The translations under genes were made by a program, and so were the position numbers. This document shows positions 1-10,702 of a DNA stretch of 64,000 nucleotides, piece by piece (position 1 is the stretch's first letter; each line of letters opens with the position of its first letter). The DNA lies in assembly GCA_016717005.1 (NCBI GenBank), contig JADJUF010000007.1:62001-126000 (forward strand), given 5' to 3'. The notes under the pieces are model-generated. The model was not told where the DNA came from. It saw nothing but the letters and a program-made list of their open reading frames with translations, and ran no database searches. Source of the DNA: Myxococcales bacterium (GTDB lineage: Bacteria > Myxococcota_A > Polyangia > Haliangiales > Haliangiaceae).

Positions 1-890
1 AGGATGCCGACCTGGGCCGCGCGCTCGGCGATGCGCAGCGTCTCGAACACCCGGTACGGGCTATCCTCGAGCGCGTCGGCCACCGTGCGGTGGCCGTCGA
101 ACAACCGCAGCACGCCGTGCACCTCGGTCGGCAAGGCCTTCGAGTAGACCTTCATGACCTCGCCGTCGTGCTCGTAGACCGCGGCCGGCGACAGCACGCC
201 CGAGGCGGCGCGCAGATCGATCAGGAAGCGCTCGGCGCCGACCAGCAGCTCGTCGGAGCTCATCGGGATCTGCTGGCGCCGCACGACCAGCTCGTTGCGC
301 AGCTCGAACCGGGCCTCGGTCCACAGGAGCAGCTGGTGCAGCGCGCCCTGCCCGTGGAGCCCGCCGACCTGCGCCGAGGTGACCTCGCCCTCGAAGAACC
401 GGATCTCGCCGCGCCGCAGCCCGCGCAGCATCAGCAGCGTCCCGGTCGCGCCGATCGCCGCCAGCGCGCGCACCAGGTAGAACACGCCGAAGCTGTCCCC
501 GAGATCGCCGTCCATCACCGAGCGGTTGCCCGGGCGCCGGCCGGCCAGGATCCGGCCGATCGTGACGACGTCGCGCACGAACGCCGGCCCGGTCATGACC
601 GCGGTCGCGCCGGCCGACAGCGCCTGCTCACGCGAGACGCCGTTGCCGACGTAGAGGACCGGCGGCGCGCCGCGCGTGGCGCCGGCGGCGACGAGCCGCA
701 CGAGCATGTCGCGGGCCGCCTCGGCGCCCGCGGCGCCGGCGATCACGACGGCGGCGTGCTCGAGATCGGGCAGCACCGCCTCCACGTCGCCCGCGACCAC
801 CGGCATGCCCTCGCGCTCGAACCCCAGCCGCACGCCGTCGGCTGCGCGCGGATCGCCATGGACCACGATGACTTTGGGAGTATCGGTCAT
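1..890 (-). CDS. DUF4388-type regulatory protein, 3' end outside window
   Basis: Reading starts at the ATG at 890 and is still open at the window edge, giving about 296 residues without the C-terminus. The first 110 residues look like a response-regulator receiver fold: a hydrophobic first strand near VIVVHGDP and a GATAVMTGP segment near the end. The middle contains a DUF4388 (PATAN-like) stretch with TGTLLMLRG, GEIRFFEGEVTSAQVGG and GALHQLLLWTEARFEL. Such domains are common in myxobacterial signalling proteins; the partner is unknown. The gene is divergent from the sigma54 activator and their candidate starts overlap at 888-891, so the two may share one control region. The receiver assignment is tentative; the DUF4388 call is firmer. 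Confidence 0.75.
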   Translation of the reverse strand, partial: MTDTPKVIVVHGDPRAADGVRLGFEREGMPVVAGDVEAVLPDLEHAAVVIAGAAGAEAARDMLVRLVAAGATRGAPPVLYVGNGVSREQALSAGATAVMTGPAFVRDVVTIGRILAGRRPGNRSVMDGDLGDSFGVFYLVRALAAIGATGTLLMLRGLRRGEIRFFEGEVTSAQVGGLHGQGALHQLLLWTEARFELRNELVVRRQQIPMSSDELLVGAERFLIDLRAASGVLSPAAVYEHDGEVMKVYSKALPTEVHGVLRLFDGHRTVADALEDSPYRVFETLRIAERAAQVGI

Positions 891-981
891 GACCTCGGAA
901 ACCGGCCTGGAGTATAACCACGGGGCCGGCGACCGCACTCGGGTTCGCGCGCAAAACCACCGCCGTCCGTCGACGACCCCC

Positions 982-2931
<1,950 letters not shown>

Positions 2932-2980
2932 CGGCCCGGGCGCGCCAGGCCGACGGGCCGCGCGCCGATGACGGTCACCG

Positions 2981-3427
2981 TCACGGCGGGTCGTCGGGAT
3001 CGGCCTGCATCGTGACGCGCGCGAGGCCGGCGCCGCGCAGCAGATCGAGCACCTCGACCACGCGCGCGTACGGCAGGTCCGACGACGACCGCACCATCGC
3101 CTCGGCGGTGTCGTCGGCCCGCGCGCGCGCCCGGGCCAGGTCGCGCAGCTCGTCGTCGGCGTACCAGGTCCCCGCGACGACCGCGCCGTCGTCGCGGACC
3201 TCGACCGTGAGCACGTCGTCGTCGTCCTCGTCCGGTGGCGGCGGCAGATCGATCGCCACGTCGCCCGCGCGCGCCTGGTGCGCCCGCGCCTCGGTCCGCG
3301 CGTACCGCTCGAGCGCGTCGCCGTCGTCGCGGTCACCGCTCGCGCCGCCGCCCGCGAGCAGGCCGATCGCCAGCGCCAGCCCGGCGATCCCGAGCGCGAC
3401 GTACCCCGGCCAGCGCGCCGCGATCAC
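2981..3427 (-). CDS. divergent ExbD/TolR-like protein
   Basis: A 148-residue protein with one N-terminal membrane anchor (residues about 8-26), a charged acidic linker and a C-terminal segment resembling the ExbD periplasmic domain (AMVRSSSDLPYARVVEVLDLL). The anchor lacks the PL-D motif of true ExbD proteins, whose aspartate takes part in proton flow, so it may be an accessory or degenerate partner of the upstream ExbB/ExbD. It starts with GTG at 3427. The 74-bp segment holding its start and anchor occurs twice more just upstream, each copy with its own GTG. It is the last gene of the minus-strand exbB-exbD operon and is convergent with the sigma54 activator. Confidence 0.7.
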   Translation of the reverse strand: MIAARWPGYVALGIAGLALAIGLLAGGGASGDRDDGDALERYARTEARAHQARAGDVAIDLPPPPDEDDDDVLTVEVRDDGAVVAGTWYADDELRDLARARARADDTAEAMVRSSSDLPYARVVEVLDLLRGAGLARVTMQADPDDPP

Positions 3428-3501
3428 GGCGACGCGCCGATCGCCAGCGCCAGCCCGGCGATCCCGAGCGCGACGTACCCCGGCCAGCGCGCCGCGATCA
3501 C
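3424..3501 (-). CDS. 25-residue membrane micro-ORF 2
   Basis: Second copy of the duplicated anchor. GTG at 3501 overlaps the stop of micro-ORF 1, and its TGA at 3424-3426 overlaps the GTG at 3427 that opens the full-length ExbD-like gene. The peptide begins VIAARWPGYVALGIAG, identical to the full-length protein over the anchor. Translation of the downstream gene would need reinitiation through two GTGA overlaps, or entry at its own GTG. Confidence 0.4.
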   Translation of the reverse strand: MIAARWPGYVALGIAGLALAIGASP

Positions 3502-3575
3502 GGCGGCGCGCCGATCGCCAGCGCCAGCCCGGCGATCCCGAGCGCGACGGAGCCCGGCCAGCGCGCCGCGATCAC
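3498..3575 (-). CDS. 25-residue membrane micro-ORF 1, coupled to exbD
   Basis: It starts with GTG at 3575, overlapping the TGA stop of the upstream exbD (GTGA), and ends at a TGA overlapping the GTG of the next copy. The predicted peptide is 25 residues, beginning VIAARWPGSVALGIAG, and is a single hydrophobic anchor equal to the N-terminus of the ExbD-like protein at 2981-3427. It results from the 74-bp triplication. Whether a stable peptide is made is unknown; it may act only as a reinitiation relay or be neutral. Confidence 0.4.
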   Translation of the reverse strand: MIAARWPGSVALGIAGLALAIGAPP

Positions 3576-4069
3576 GAGCCGCCGGCCGTGCCGATCGCCA
3601 GCTTGGTCAGCCCCGCCGCCTTGGCCCGCTCCATGATGTTCACGACCCGGCCGTGGACCGCGCCCTTGTCGGCCTGGAGCACGACCTGCGTGTTCTTGTC
3701 GCGCGTGAACGCGGCCCGGAACAGGTTGTCGAGATCGGCGTCGCGCACGATCTTGCCGTCGACGGCGAGGTCGCCCTCGACCGGGATGACCAGCACCAGG
3801 CTGGCCTTGGTGACGTCGATCTCCTGGGCCGCGCCGGTCGGGAGGCTGACGTTCAAGCCCGAGCGCTTCTCGGCCTCGACCTTCTCGCTGACCTCCTGGG
3901 CCTTCTTCTTGTCGTTGTTGGCCTCGGCCTGGACCGCGAGCGCCGACACCATGAAGATGATCACCATCACCAGGAACACGTCGGTGAGCGGCGTGATGTT
4001 GATCTCGGCGAACAGGCCGGCGCCGTCGTCGTCCTCGGCCGCCGCGTCGTCAGGCAGCTTGACGGCCAT
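3572..4069 (-). CDS. exbD: ExbD/TolR biopolymer transport protein
   Basis: A 165-residue inner-membrane protein with one N-terminal transmembrane helix (residues about 30-48). It contains the family motif ITPLTDVFLVMVIIFM, in which Asp30 is the expected proton-responsive residue. The periplasmic domain has LAVDGKIV and VVLQADKGAVHGRVV, typical of ExbD. With ExbB it would form a proton-driven stator energizing an outer-membrane or envelope process; no TonB is seen in the window. It overlaps the exbB 3' end by 20 bp. Its own stop overlaps the GTG of the first duplicated micro-ORF. Confidence 0.92.
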   Translation of the reverse strand: MAVKLPDDAAAEDDDGAGLFAEINITPLTDVFLVMVIIFMVSALAVQAEANNDKKKAQEVSEKVEAEKRSGLNVSLPTGAAQEIDVTKASLVLVIPVEGDLAVDGKIVRDADLDNLFRAAFTRDKNTQVVLQADKGAVHGRVVNIMERAKAAGLTKLAIGTAGGS

Positions 4070-4751
4070 CGTCCTTGCCCTTGGCGGTGGTGCGGGTCCG
4101 GGCCTCGCCGTCGCCGACCTCGGTCGACTCGGGCGGCGCGTCGGTGAGCAGCTCGAGGAACTCGTCGGTCAGGAGCTTCAGCTCGGTGCCGATGCGCCCG
4201 GCCCGCTGGTTGAAGTAGTTGAACAGGATGACCGCCTCGACCGCGACCAGGATGCCGGCGGCGGTGACGACGAGCGCCTGGGAGATGGGCTTGGACACCA
4301 TCCCCATCGTGACGACCTCGTCCTTCTTGAAGCTGCCCATCGCCGCCATGATGCCGATGACGGTGCCGAACAGCCCGACGAACGGGGCGGTCGCGCCGAT
4401 CGTGCCGAGCATCCACAGCCGGGTGCGCAGGTCACCGGCGACCCGCTGGCGCTCGCGGTGGACCGCCGGGGCGAGGTGCTCGAGCTTGCCGCGCCCGAGG
4501 CGCTCGTAGCCGACCAGGAACACGTCGGCCAGCGGCGACGGCGACCGCTCGCACGCGCTCCGGCCCTCGTTGACCGCGCCGCGCACCAGGCACCGGTTGA
4601 CCGCGTCGGCCAGGGCCCGGGCCCGGGTCGTGAACTGCCACTGGGCGATCGCCCGCTCGATGGCGACCGCCATGGCGACCACCGAGAACGCCACGATGAG
4701 CCACATCGCGTAGCCGCCATGGCCCATGAGCTCCCAGACCGAACTATCCAT
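4050..4751 (-). CDS. exbB: MotA/TolQ/ExbB proton channel family protein
   Basis: A 233-residue protein of ExbB type. It has an N-terminal helix (YAMWLIVAFSVVAMAVAIERA), a cytoplasmic region, and two more helices in the C-terminal half, with TIGATAPFVGLFGTVIGIM and ALVVTAAGILVAVEAVI, the proton-channel signature. It is the first gene of the minus-strand exbB-exbD-exbD-like set and starts at the ATG at 4751. Its 3' end overlaps exbD, implying translational coupling. Its role is to conduct protons and drive its ExbD partner. Whether it serves TonB-type import or a Tol-like function cannot be decided here. Confidence 0.92.
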   Translation of the reverse strand: MDSSVWELMGHGGYAMWLIVAFSVVAMAVAIERAIAQWQFTTRARALADAVNRCLVRGAVNEGRSACERSPSPLADVFLVGYERLGRGKLEHLAPAVHRERQRVAGDLRTRLWMLGTIGATAPFVGLFGTVIGIMAAMGSFKKDEVVTMGMVSKPISQALVVTAAGILVAVEAVILFNYFNQRAGRIGTELKLLTDEFLELLTDAPPESTEVGDGEARTRTTAKGKDDGRQAA

Positions 4752-4831
4752 CTCGCAGATCCTGCGTCGTGGTCATGGCAGATGCAAGCTTGGACGCGGG
4801 CGACCCGGGTCGGGTTGCCCGGCCCCGCGGC

Positions 4832-7733
4832 TCACATCGGCGAGAACGGGGCGCGGTAGCCGTTTCCGTCGAAGTCGATGAACACCGGGGCCGCGAACGC
4901 CGTCGCCGGCACGCCGCCGGTCGACAGGATCGCGTCGACCTCGGCCGGGGTGCCGCTGACCAGGACCGGCAGCGTCGTGTCGTCGATCAGGTCGCCCTGG
5001 AGCAGCGGGAACACCGCCTTGGCGCCCCGGGCCCGGAACACCAGCCACGCGTCGGTGCCCGTGGCGCCGGTCATGCGCGGGATGTCGCCGACGTCGATCG
5101 TCACGGTCACGGTCGCGCGCAGGAACCGGGCGTTGCCCGGCCCCGGCACGGTCACCGACTGCACCGTCATCGCCTGCGGCGCCAGCGCCGCTGCGGCGCA
5201 CGGATCCGTGGCCGGCAGCCCGCCCAGCGCCCGGGTGGTCCAGCACGCCACCGGGGTCAGCGCGCTGGTCACGCCGTCGGGCACCGGCGAGATCGGCGCG
5301 GCGTTGGCGAACACCTCGAGCGTGTCGACGTCGGCCCAGGTCGGCGACGTGACCGTCACCGTCAGCGTGACGGCGCCGCCGACCGCGGCGACCTGGCGCC
5401 CGATCGCCGGCATGCCGCTCGACGTGATCGCCATCATCGGTCCGTTGGTCACGACGATGTCGCGGGCGGTCTGGCTGCCCTCGAGGGTCTGCATGACCTC
5501 GTCGATGGCGCTGCCGTCGACCAGGGCGGCGCCGCTGTCGTCGGGCACGCGCACCATGTTGCGGGGTGACCGAGAAGCCGTTCCAGATCTCGAGCGCGTT
5601 GAAGCCGTCGTTCCAGAGCGACTGGTCGGGCAGGCGCAGCCACGAGTTGGGGACGCTGGCGCCGTTGAAGTCACCGTCGACGGTGCGGGTCGTGTAGTCG
5701 TACTTGAGGTTGGCGCGGTCGAAGTACTGCTGGAACGTGCCGAGCGCGCCGGTGCCGCGCGGGTGGTTGACCTCGACCACGCGCGCGCCGCGGGCCCGGG
5801 CCGCGCTGAAGATCTCGCCCGGCGTCATCGCGAAGCCGGCGCCGCTGCCGCGGCCCCAGTCGATCGCGCCGCCGTTGGCGTTGGGCAGCGGCGTCATCGG
5901 GTAGGCGTTGAAGTGGCCGTAGGCGAACGGCGTGACCTCGATGCCGGGCACGACCCGCAGCAGGTCGTCGGCGGCGAGGTTCTCGACGTACGGCTGCAGA
6001 TCGCTGACCACGTCGTGGTCGGTGACCGCGAACAGCTCGACCCCGGCCGACAGCGCCGAGCGGACCCGCTCGTCGGAGCCGACCGGCGAGTCGGGCGAGC
6101 CGACCTGGTGGACGTGGAACTCGGCGGCGAGGTAGCCGGCGGTGTCGATGACGTGCTGCAGGTGCAGCGTGACCGAGCCCGACGCGGTCCCCGCGAACGG
6201 CGCCGACGTCATGCTCCACTCGGTGCCGCGCGACGCGTAGACCTTGTAGGTGCCGCCGGCCGGCAGGTACACCGGCGGATCGGCCAGGGTCCCGGTCGAC
6301 GTGCCCTGGACCGCGTGCACCGACCGGACCACGCCGGCCAGGCGATCGTAGGTGTCCCAGACCCGCTTGTCGGGGAACGCCGGGTGAGTGCCGATGACGA
6401 GGACGCGGCCGGGGATGGTATTGCCGGTGGCGTCGTCGACGATCTGGTAGTCGAGCCGGACCGGGGCCGGGATGGCGAGCGCGCGGCCCGCGCCGGCCGG
6501 GGCCACGTCCGAGCGCCCGACGTCCTTGACCTCGGCCCGCAAGAGCAGCGCGCCCGCGGCCGGGACCTTGCCGGCGAACGCGCCGGTGGCGTCGACGTCC
6601 AGGTAGCTCAGCACGATGTCGGTGTCCTCGATCGTGCCGTTGCCGTTGTCGTCGAGGAAGACCCCGACCCGGGCGCCGGGCGCGGGCGCGGCGTCGGAGT
6701 ACGCGACGGTGCCCGAGACGTCGGTCAGGCTCTCGCCCTTGCCCGCGCGCCAGGCCTGGTCGACGTCCTCGGCGTCGGTGCCGAGCACCACGTCGACCCG
6801 CTGCAGCTTGCCGGCCTTGGGGGCGAGCACGAGCTGGTAGGTCGGGATGTCGAAGATGTCGAGCAGGTTCTCGGCGCCGAACAGCACGATCGAGACGCCG
6901 GCGATGATGAAGCCGGCGCTGCGGGTCGCGTCCTCGAACCGCGGCACGATGCCGTAGGCCGGGCCCGGGCCCTGGTAGACCACGTAGTCGATCGGCGCCG
7001 GCTCGGACAAGGACGCCAGCGCGCCGATGCCCGCCCGCTCGAAGCCGCGGCCGTTGGACCAGGCCTCGGTCTCGCCGCCGGTGTCGTTGAGCATGCCGAA
7101 CGGCGCCGACACCTTGAGCGTGGTGCCGTTGAACACCGACCAGTACACCTCGAGCTCGGTCGCGCCCGGCTGCAGGATGTACGTGGTCGCGCAGTCGAGG
7201 TTGTCCTCGATGTCGGGGTTGATGTCGTCGTTGATCGGCAGGATGCCGATGCCGCGCATGTTGATGAAGTCGTTGTTGCCCGACGTGCCGATCGCGCGGA
7301 CCACGGCGGCGCCGCCGGCCGAGCCGTCGGCGACGATCTCGAGCCGGGTGTGCTCGCAGGTGCGGCCGGCCTTGTAGATCATCGACAGCTCGCCGAAGTG
7401 ATCGGGCAGCGGCTGGCCGTCGACGATCAGCGCCGCGTCGATGACGTTGCCGCCCTGGGGCACGACCCCGAGCACGCGCGCGGGCGCGCTGATGACGAAG
7501 CGCGCCCGGTCGTTGCGCAGGTAGAAGTCGCCGATCTGCCCCTGGGCCGCGGGCCCGGTGAGCAGCTCGCCGGCGGTGGCCGCCGTGATCTCGCCGGTCC
7601 ACACGCCCTGGGCGCCGCCGGTGGGCGGCAGCGGCGGATAGAAGTCCTCGAGCGAGGGACCGCTCGATCCGTCGTCGCCGCAGGCGACCGCAAACACGAG
7701 GGCGCACAGCCCCCCGACGCGAAGCATGCTCAT
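4832..7733 (-). pseudogene. PHP-domain (CehA/McbA-like) lipoprotein, disrupted by frame change
   Basis: The N-terminal part starts at 7733 with a signal peptide ending in VFAVAC and runs about 720 residues in one frame. It carries a PHP-type phosphoesterase region with HVHQVGS, VTDHD and GHFNAYPM. Near 5565, after EIWNGFSVT, that frame loses sense. The neighbouring frame takes over at PRNMVRVPDD and continues through IVVTNGPM to the TGA at 4832. In CehA-like proteins the segment between these two motifs is some tens of residues longer and holds an SDSH metal-binding motif. That segment is absent, so an out-of-frame deletion is likely. Either the gene is inactive or the sequence is wrong here. 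The substrate is unknown. Confidence 0.7.
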
Positions 7734-7850
7734 CGCGGCAGCGTACTCCAAGCCGTCTCGATCCCGTCACCGAACCGACACCGAGGTGGGACGGACGCGT
7801 GACCGCCGCCACGCCTTGCGGACCGCCGCAAAGGCTGCTCAAGTCGGCCC

Positions 7851-8123
7851 ATGCCACGCATGGTCAAGTGCCAGAAACTAGGCGGCGAACACCCGGGCCT
7901 ACCCTACAAGCCGTTCGCCGACGCGCTCGGCCAGCGCATCTTCGAGAGCATCTCGGCCGAGGCCTGGCAGCAGTGGGTCGAGTTCTCGAAGAAGCTCGTC
8001 AACGAGTAACGGCTCGATCTCACGCTCAAGAAGTCCCACGAGGTCCTCAAGGAGCAGTGCGAGCAGTTCCTGTTCGGCGAGGGCGGCGCGCTGCCGCCGG
8101 ACTACGTGCCCGAAAAATCCTGA
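7851..8123 (+). pseudogene. yggX: YggX-like Fe(II)-trafficking protein with in-frame stop
   Basis: Ninety codons match YggX end to end: MVKCQKLGG with the conserved Cys, LGQRIFESISAEAWQQW, LVNE, then RLDLTLKKSHEVLKEQ and FLFGEG. A TAA at 8007-8009 interrupts it between LVNE and RLDL. Relatives usually have an aromatic residue, commonly Tyr, at this point, so a single TAC-to-TAA change explains it. The downstream 37 codons keep perfect family sense, so the change is recent, a sequencing error, or read through. YggX protects iron-sulfur clusters against oxidative damage. The gene lies between the divergent lipoprotein and the PLP enzyme. Confidence 0.8.
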
Positions 8124-8221
8124 CCCGCCGACGCGCCGTCAGGGCCTGAGCCGCCGGGGCCGCTCCGCGCCCAGACCACGCCCCGAGCCCCGACGACACC
8201 GACGCCGGCCCCCGCGGCGCG

Positions 8222-9283
8222 GTGGCGGTGTTCGACGCGATCCCGGCGCTGGCGGCCCGGGTGCCCTGGGTCCGCCTCGGCCAGTGGCCGACCCCGGTCG
8301 AGCGGATCGCCGGCCCCGGCGAGATCTGGGTCAAGCGCGAGGATCGGACCGCGGCCAGCTACGGCGGCAACAAGGTCCGCACGCTCGAGGCCGTGCTCGG
8401 GCGCGCCCGCGCGGCTGGCGCCACGCGCATCTGGGCGACCGGCGCCTACGGCTCGAACCACGTCGTCGCGACGCTGATCCACGCGCCCGCCGCGGGCCTG
8501 ACCGGCGGCGCGCTGCTGTTCCCGCAGCCGCCGAGCGCGCCGGCCCTCGCCAACGCGCGCGCGATCATCGCCGCGGACCCGGCCTTCGCGCTGATCTCGT
8601 CGGTGGCGCTCTTGCCCCTGGCGATGCGACGGCTGCGGCGCCAGCCCGGCGCCTACGTGATGCCGCCCGGTGGCGCGACGCCCGAGGGCGCGCTCGGCGC
8701 GCTGTCGGCGGCGTTCGAGCTGGCGAGCCAGGCCCGGGCCGGCGCGCTGCCGTGGCCGCAGGTCCTGGTGGTGCCGGTCGGCAGCGGCTGCACCACCGCG
8801 GGCCTGCTGGCAGGTCTCCACCTCGCCCACCACCTCGGCCTGGCGCCGCCGCCGCCGAAGGTCCACGCGGTGCGCGTGACGCCGTGGCCGGTGACCAGCC
8901 GCTGGCGCCTCGCGCTCCTGGCCGCGCGCACGGTCGCGCTCGTCGACGACCTGCGCGGGCGCGCGAGCGGGATCGGCGCGGTGGCCCTGCGGCGCTCGCT
9001 GGTCGTCGACGGTCGGTTCCTCGGCGCCGGGTACGGCCACCTCACCGCCGCCGGCGAGGCCGCGGCGGCGCGCCTGGCGACCGCCGGGCTGCCGGCCGTC
9101 GACGGGGTCTACGCGGCCAAGGCCGCGGCCGCCCTGCTCGACCTCGCCGACCGAGGCCACGCCCCGCTGCTGTTCTGGCTGACCAAGTCGTCGACGCCCC
9201 TGCCCCAGCCCACCGGCGACCAGCTCGCGCGCGCGCCGGCGGTCCTGCGCCGCTGGCTCGGCGCCTCCGCTACTTCGAGTTGA
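8222..9283 (+). CDS. PLP-dependent ACC deaminase/D-cysteine desulfhydrase family protein
   Basis: A 353-residue protein of the tryptophan-synthase-beta fold. Near the N-terminus it has WPTPVERI and KREDRTAASYGGNKVRTLE, where the lysine of GGNK is the expected pyridoxal phosphate anchor. GAYGSNHV, PPGGATPEGALG and PVGSGCTTAGLL are substrate- and phosphate-binding loops. The family includes 1-aminocyclopropane-1-carboxylate deaminase and D-cysteine desulfhydrase; the actual substrate cannot be set from sequence alone. The GTG at 8222 is used. The 3' end overlaps the convergent gene by 14 bp. Confidence 0.85.
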   Translation: MAVFDAIPALAARVPWVRLGQWPTPVERIAGPGEIWVKREDRTAASYGGNKVRTLEAVLGRARAAGATRIWATGAYGSNHVVATLIHAPAAGLTGGALLFPQPPSAPALANARAIIAADPAFALISSVALLPLAMRRLRRQPGAYVMPPGGATPEGALGALSAAFELASQARAGALPWPQVLVVPVGSGCTTAGLLAGLHLAHHLGLAPPPPKVHAVRVTPWPVTSRWRLALLAARTVALVDDLRGRASGIGAVALRRSLVVDGRFLGAGYGHLTAAGEAAAARLATAGLPAVDGVYAAKAAAALLDLADRGHAPLLFWLTKSSTPLPQPTGDQLARAPAVLRRWLGASATSS

Positions 9284-10445
9284 CCGAGTCCTCGAGCGGC
9301 GAGTCGGGCTCGGTCGCGACGTTCTTGGCCTTCGCCGGCTGCTTGGCGCGGCGGGCCTGATCGACGTAGGCCTTGCAGCTGCGCACCGCCCGGTCGTTGG
9401 CGACGGCCGACGCGTAGTAGTCCGGCGCCTTGCGCGCGATCTCGGCGCCGATCTGGCCGGCGTCGGTGCAGCGGCCCTGGTTCACCAGCTTGACCATGCG
9501 CGCGTGCTGATCGCGGGCCCAGGCGAGCATGGCGTCGTCGGTGGACCGCTTCGGCACCGCCGCCGTGGGCGCGTCTGCCGGCGGCTGGGCCAGGCCACCG
9601 CCGCCGCTGGCGATGGCCTGCTTGCCGACCGGGGCCGCGGCGCCGGTCGCGACCGACTCGTTCGCCGGCGCGCCGTCGCCGTCCTCGGCGTTGCGGAGCG
9701 CGACGTTCTCGCCGCGCGCGGCCTTGTCGACCTCGAGGAAGGCGTTGTCGGCGCCCTTGGTCGCGGCGCCGCGGGCCACGCCCGTCGAGCCGGTGCCGCC
9801 GGTGGGCTTGGCCGCGCGGGTCGCGTCCTTGGCCGACTCGCGCTCCTTCTTGAGCGCGCGGCCGTCGAGCTTGGCGGTGAGCCCCTCGACCTCCGCGCCC
9901 TGGGCCCGGCCCTCATCGGCGGCCGCCGCGGGACCGCGCTCGTCGAGCGTGACCGCGTAGCCGTCCGCGGCGCCCGGGGCCGCCTGCACCGGCGGCGGCG
10001 GCGCGATCGCCGGCGCGGCGCTCGAGACCGTCGGCGCCGGCGGCTGCACGACCTCGAGGGTCCCGCGCCGCATCATCAACGTGCCCGCGCCGATCACGAT
10101 CAGCATCGCGGCGGCGGCCGACATCGCCGGGTGAGCGGCGATGGGCCGGAACAGGCCGGCCAGAAATCCGAACACGCCGCCCGCGGCGATGCGCGGCGCC
10201 GGTGCGCGGCGGGCCGCCTCCTGGATCAGCCGCGCCGAGATCGCGCTGGGCGGCTCGGCGGCGCCGAGGAACTCCCGGGCGCCGTGGTCGACCAGCAGCG
10301 CGCGGGTGCTGCGCAGCCCGTCGAGCGTGGCCCGGTCGGCCGGATGGCTCGCGAGGTGAGCGTCGAGCCGGGCGCGGTCGTCGCCGTCGAGCTCTCCGTA
10401 GAGAGCGCCGATCAGCAGCGCGTCGATGTCCAGGCGGTCGCCCAT
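9270..10445 (-). CDS. membrane anti-sigma-factor-like protein
   Basis: A 391-residue protein. The first 75 residues resemble a short anti-sigma domain (DALLIGALYGELDGDDRARL, HLASHPADRATL), but the usual HxxxCxxC zinc motif is absent. One transmembrane helix lies near residues 108-125 (MSAAAAMLIVIGAGTLMM). A long Ala/Pro/Gly-rich linker leads to a short C-terminal domain (ARDQHARMVKLVNQGRC). This layout fits a sensor that holds a sigma factor at the membrane, but no sigma gene is adjacent. The stretch TAGTATAAGG just before the ATG at 10445 may be a -10 element. Confidence 0.55.
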   Translation of the reverse strand: MGDRLDIDALLIGALYGELDGDDRARLDAHLASHPADRATLDGLRSTRALLVDHGAREFLGAAEPPSAISARLIQEAARRAPAPRIAAGGVFGFLAGLFRPIAAHPAMSAAAAMLIVIGAGTLMMRRGTLEVVQPPAPTVSSAAPAIAPPPPVQAAPGAADGYAVTLDERGPAAAADEGRAQGAEVEGLTAKLDGRALKKERESAKDATRAAKPTGGTGSTGVARGAATKGADNAFLEVDKAARGENVALRNAEDGDGAPANESVATGAAAPVGKQAIASGGGGLAQPPADAPTAAVPKRSTDDAMLAWARDQHARMVKLVNQGRCTDAGQIGAEIARKAPDYYASAVANDRAVRSCKAYVDQARRAKQPAKAKNVATEPDSPLEDSVNSK

Positions 10446-10702
10446 GGCTCTTGGTCCTTATACTACGTCGGGTGAGATTTGCCTCCGACGCGAGACCGGG
10501 CCACGAGCACACTACGTTAGCTGACGCGGACTTCGCCGCGCTTTGCGTGTGCCTCGTGACGGTTCGTCGTCGGTACGAGTACACACGCAGGAGCTGACAC
10601 GGCGATCTATCGATTCGCTGTCCCCCGCCGCCGCCACTGCCCAACCACTTGAATTCGTATCACTTACCGATGGGGGCGCGCCGGGATAGGCGCGCGCTCC
10701 GC

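Larger units (their letters stand above)
3362..3576. repeat. 74-bp tandem repeat, about 2.9 copies
   Basis: Copies begin at 3362, 3436 and 3510, exactly 74 bp apart, and differ at only a few positions (for example two substitutions in the third copy near 3550). Each copy holds a GTG start and the coding sequence for a membrane anchor on the minus strand. Because 74 is one less than a multiple of three, every copy ends in a TGA that overlaps the next GTG. The near-identity suggests a recent duplication. Confidence 0.95.
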
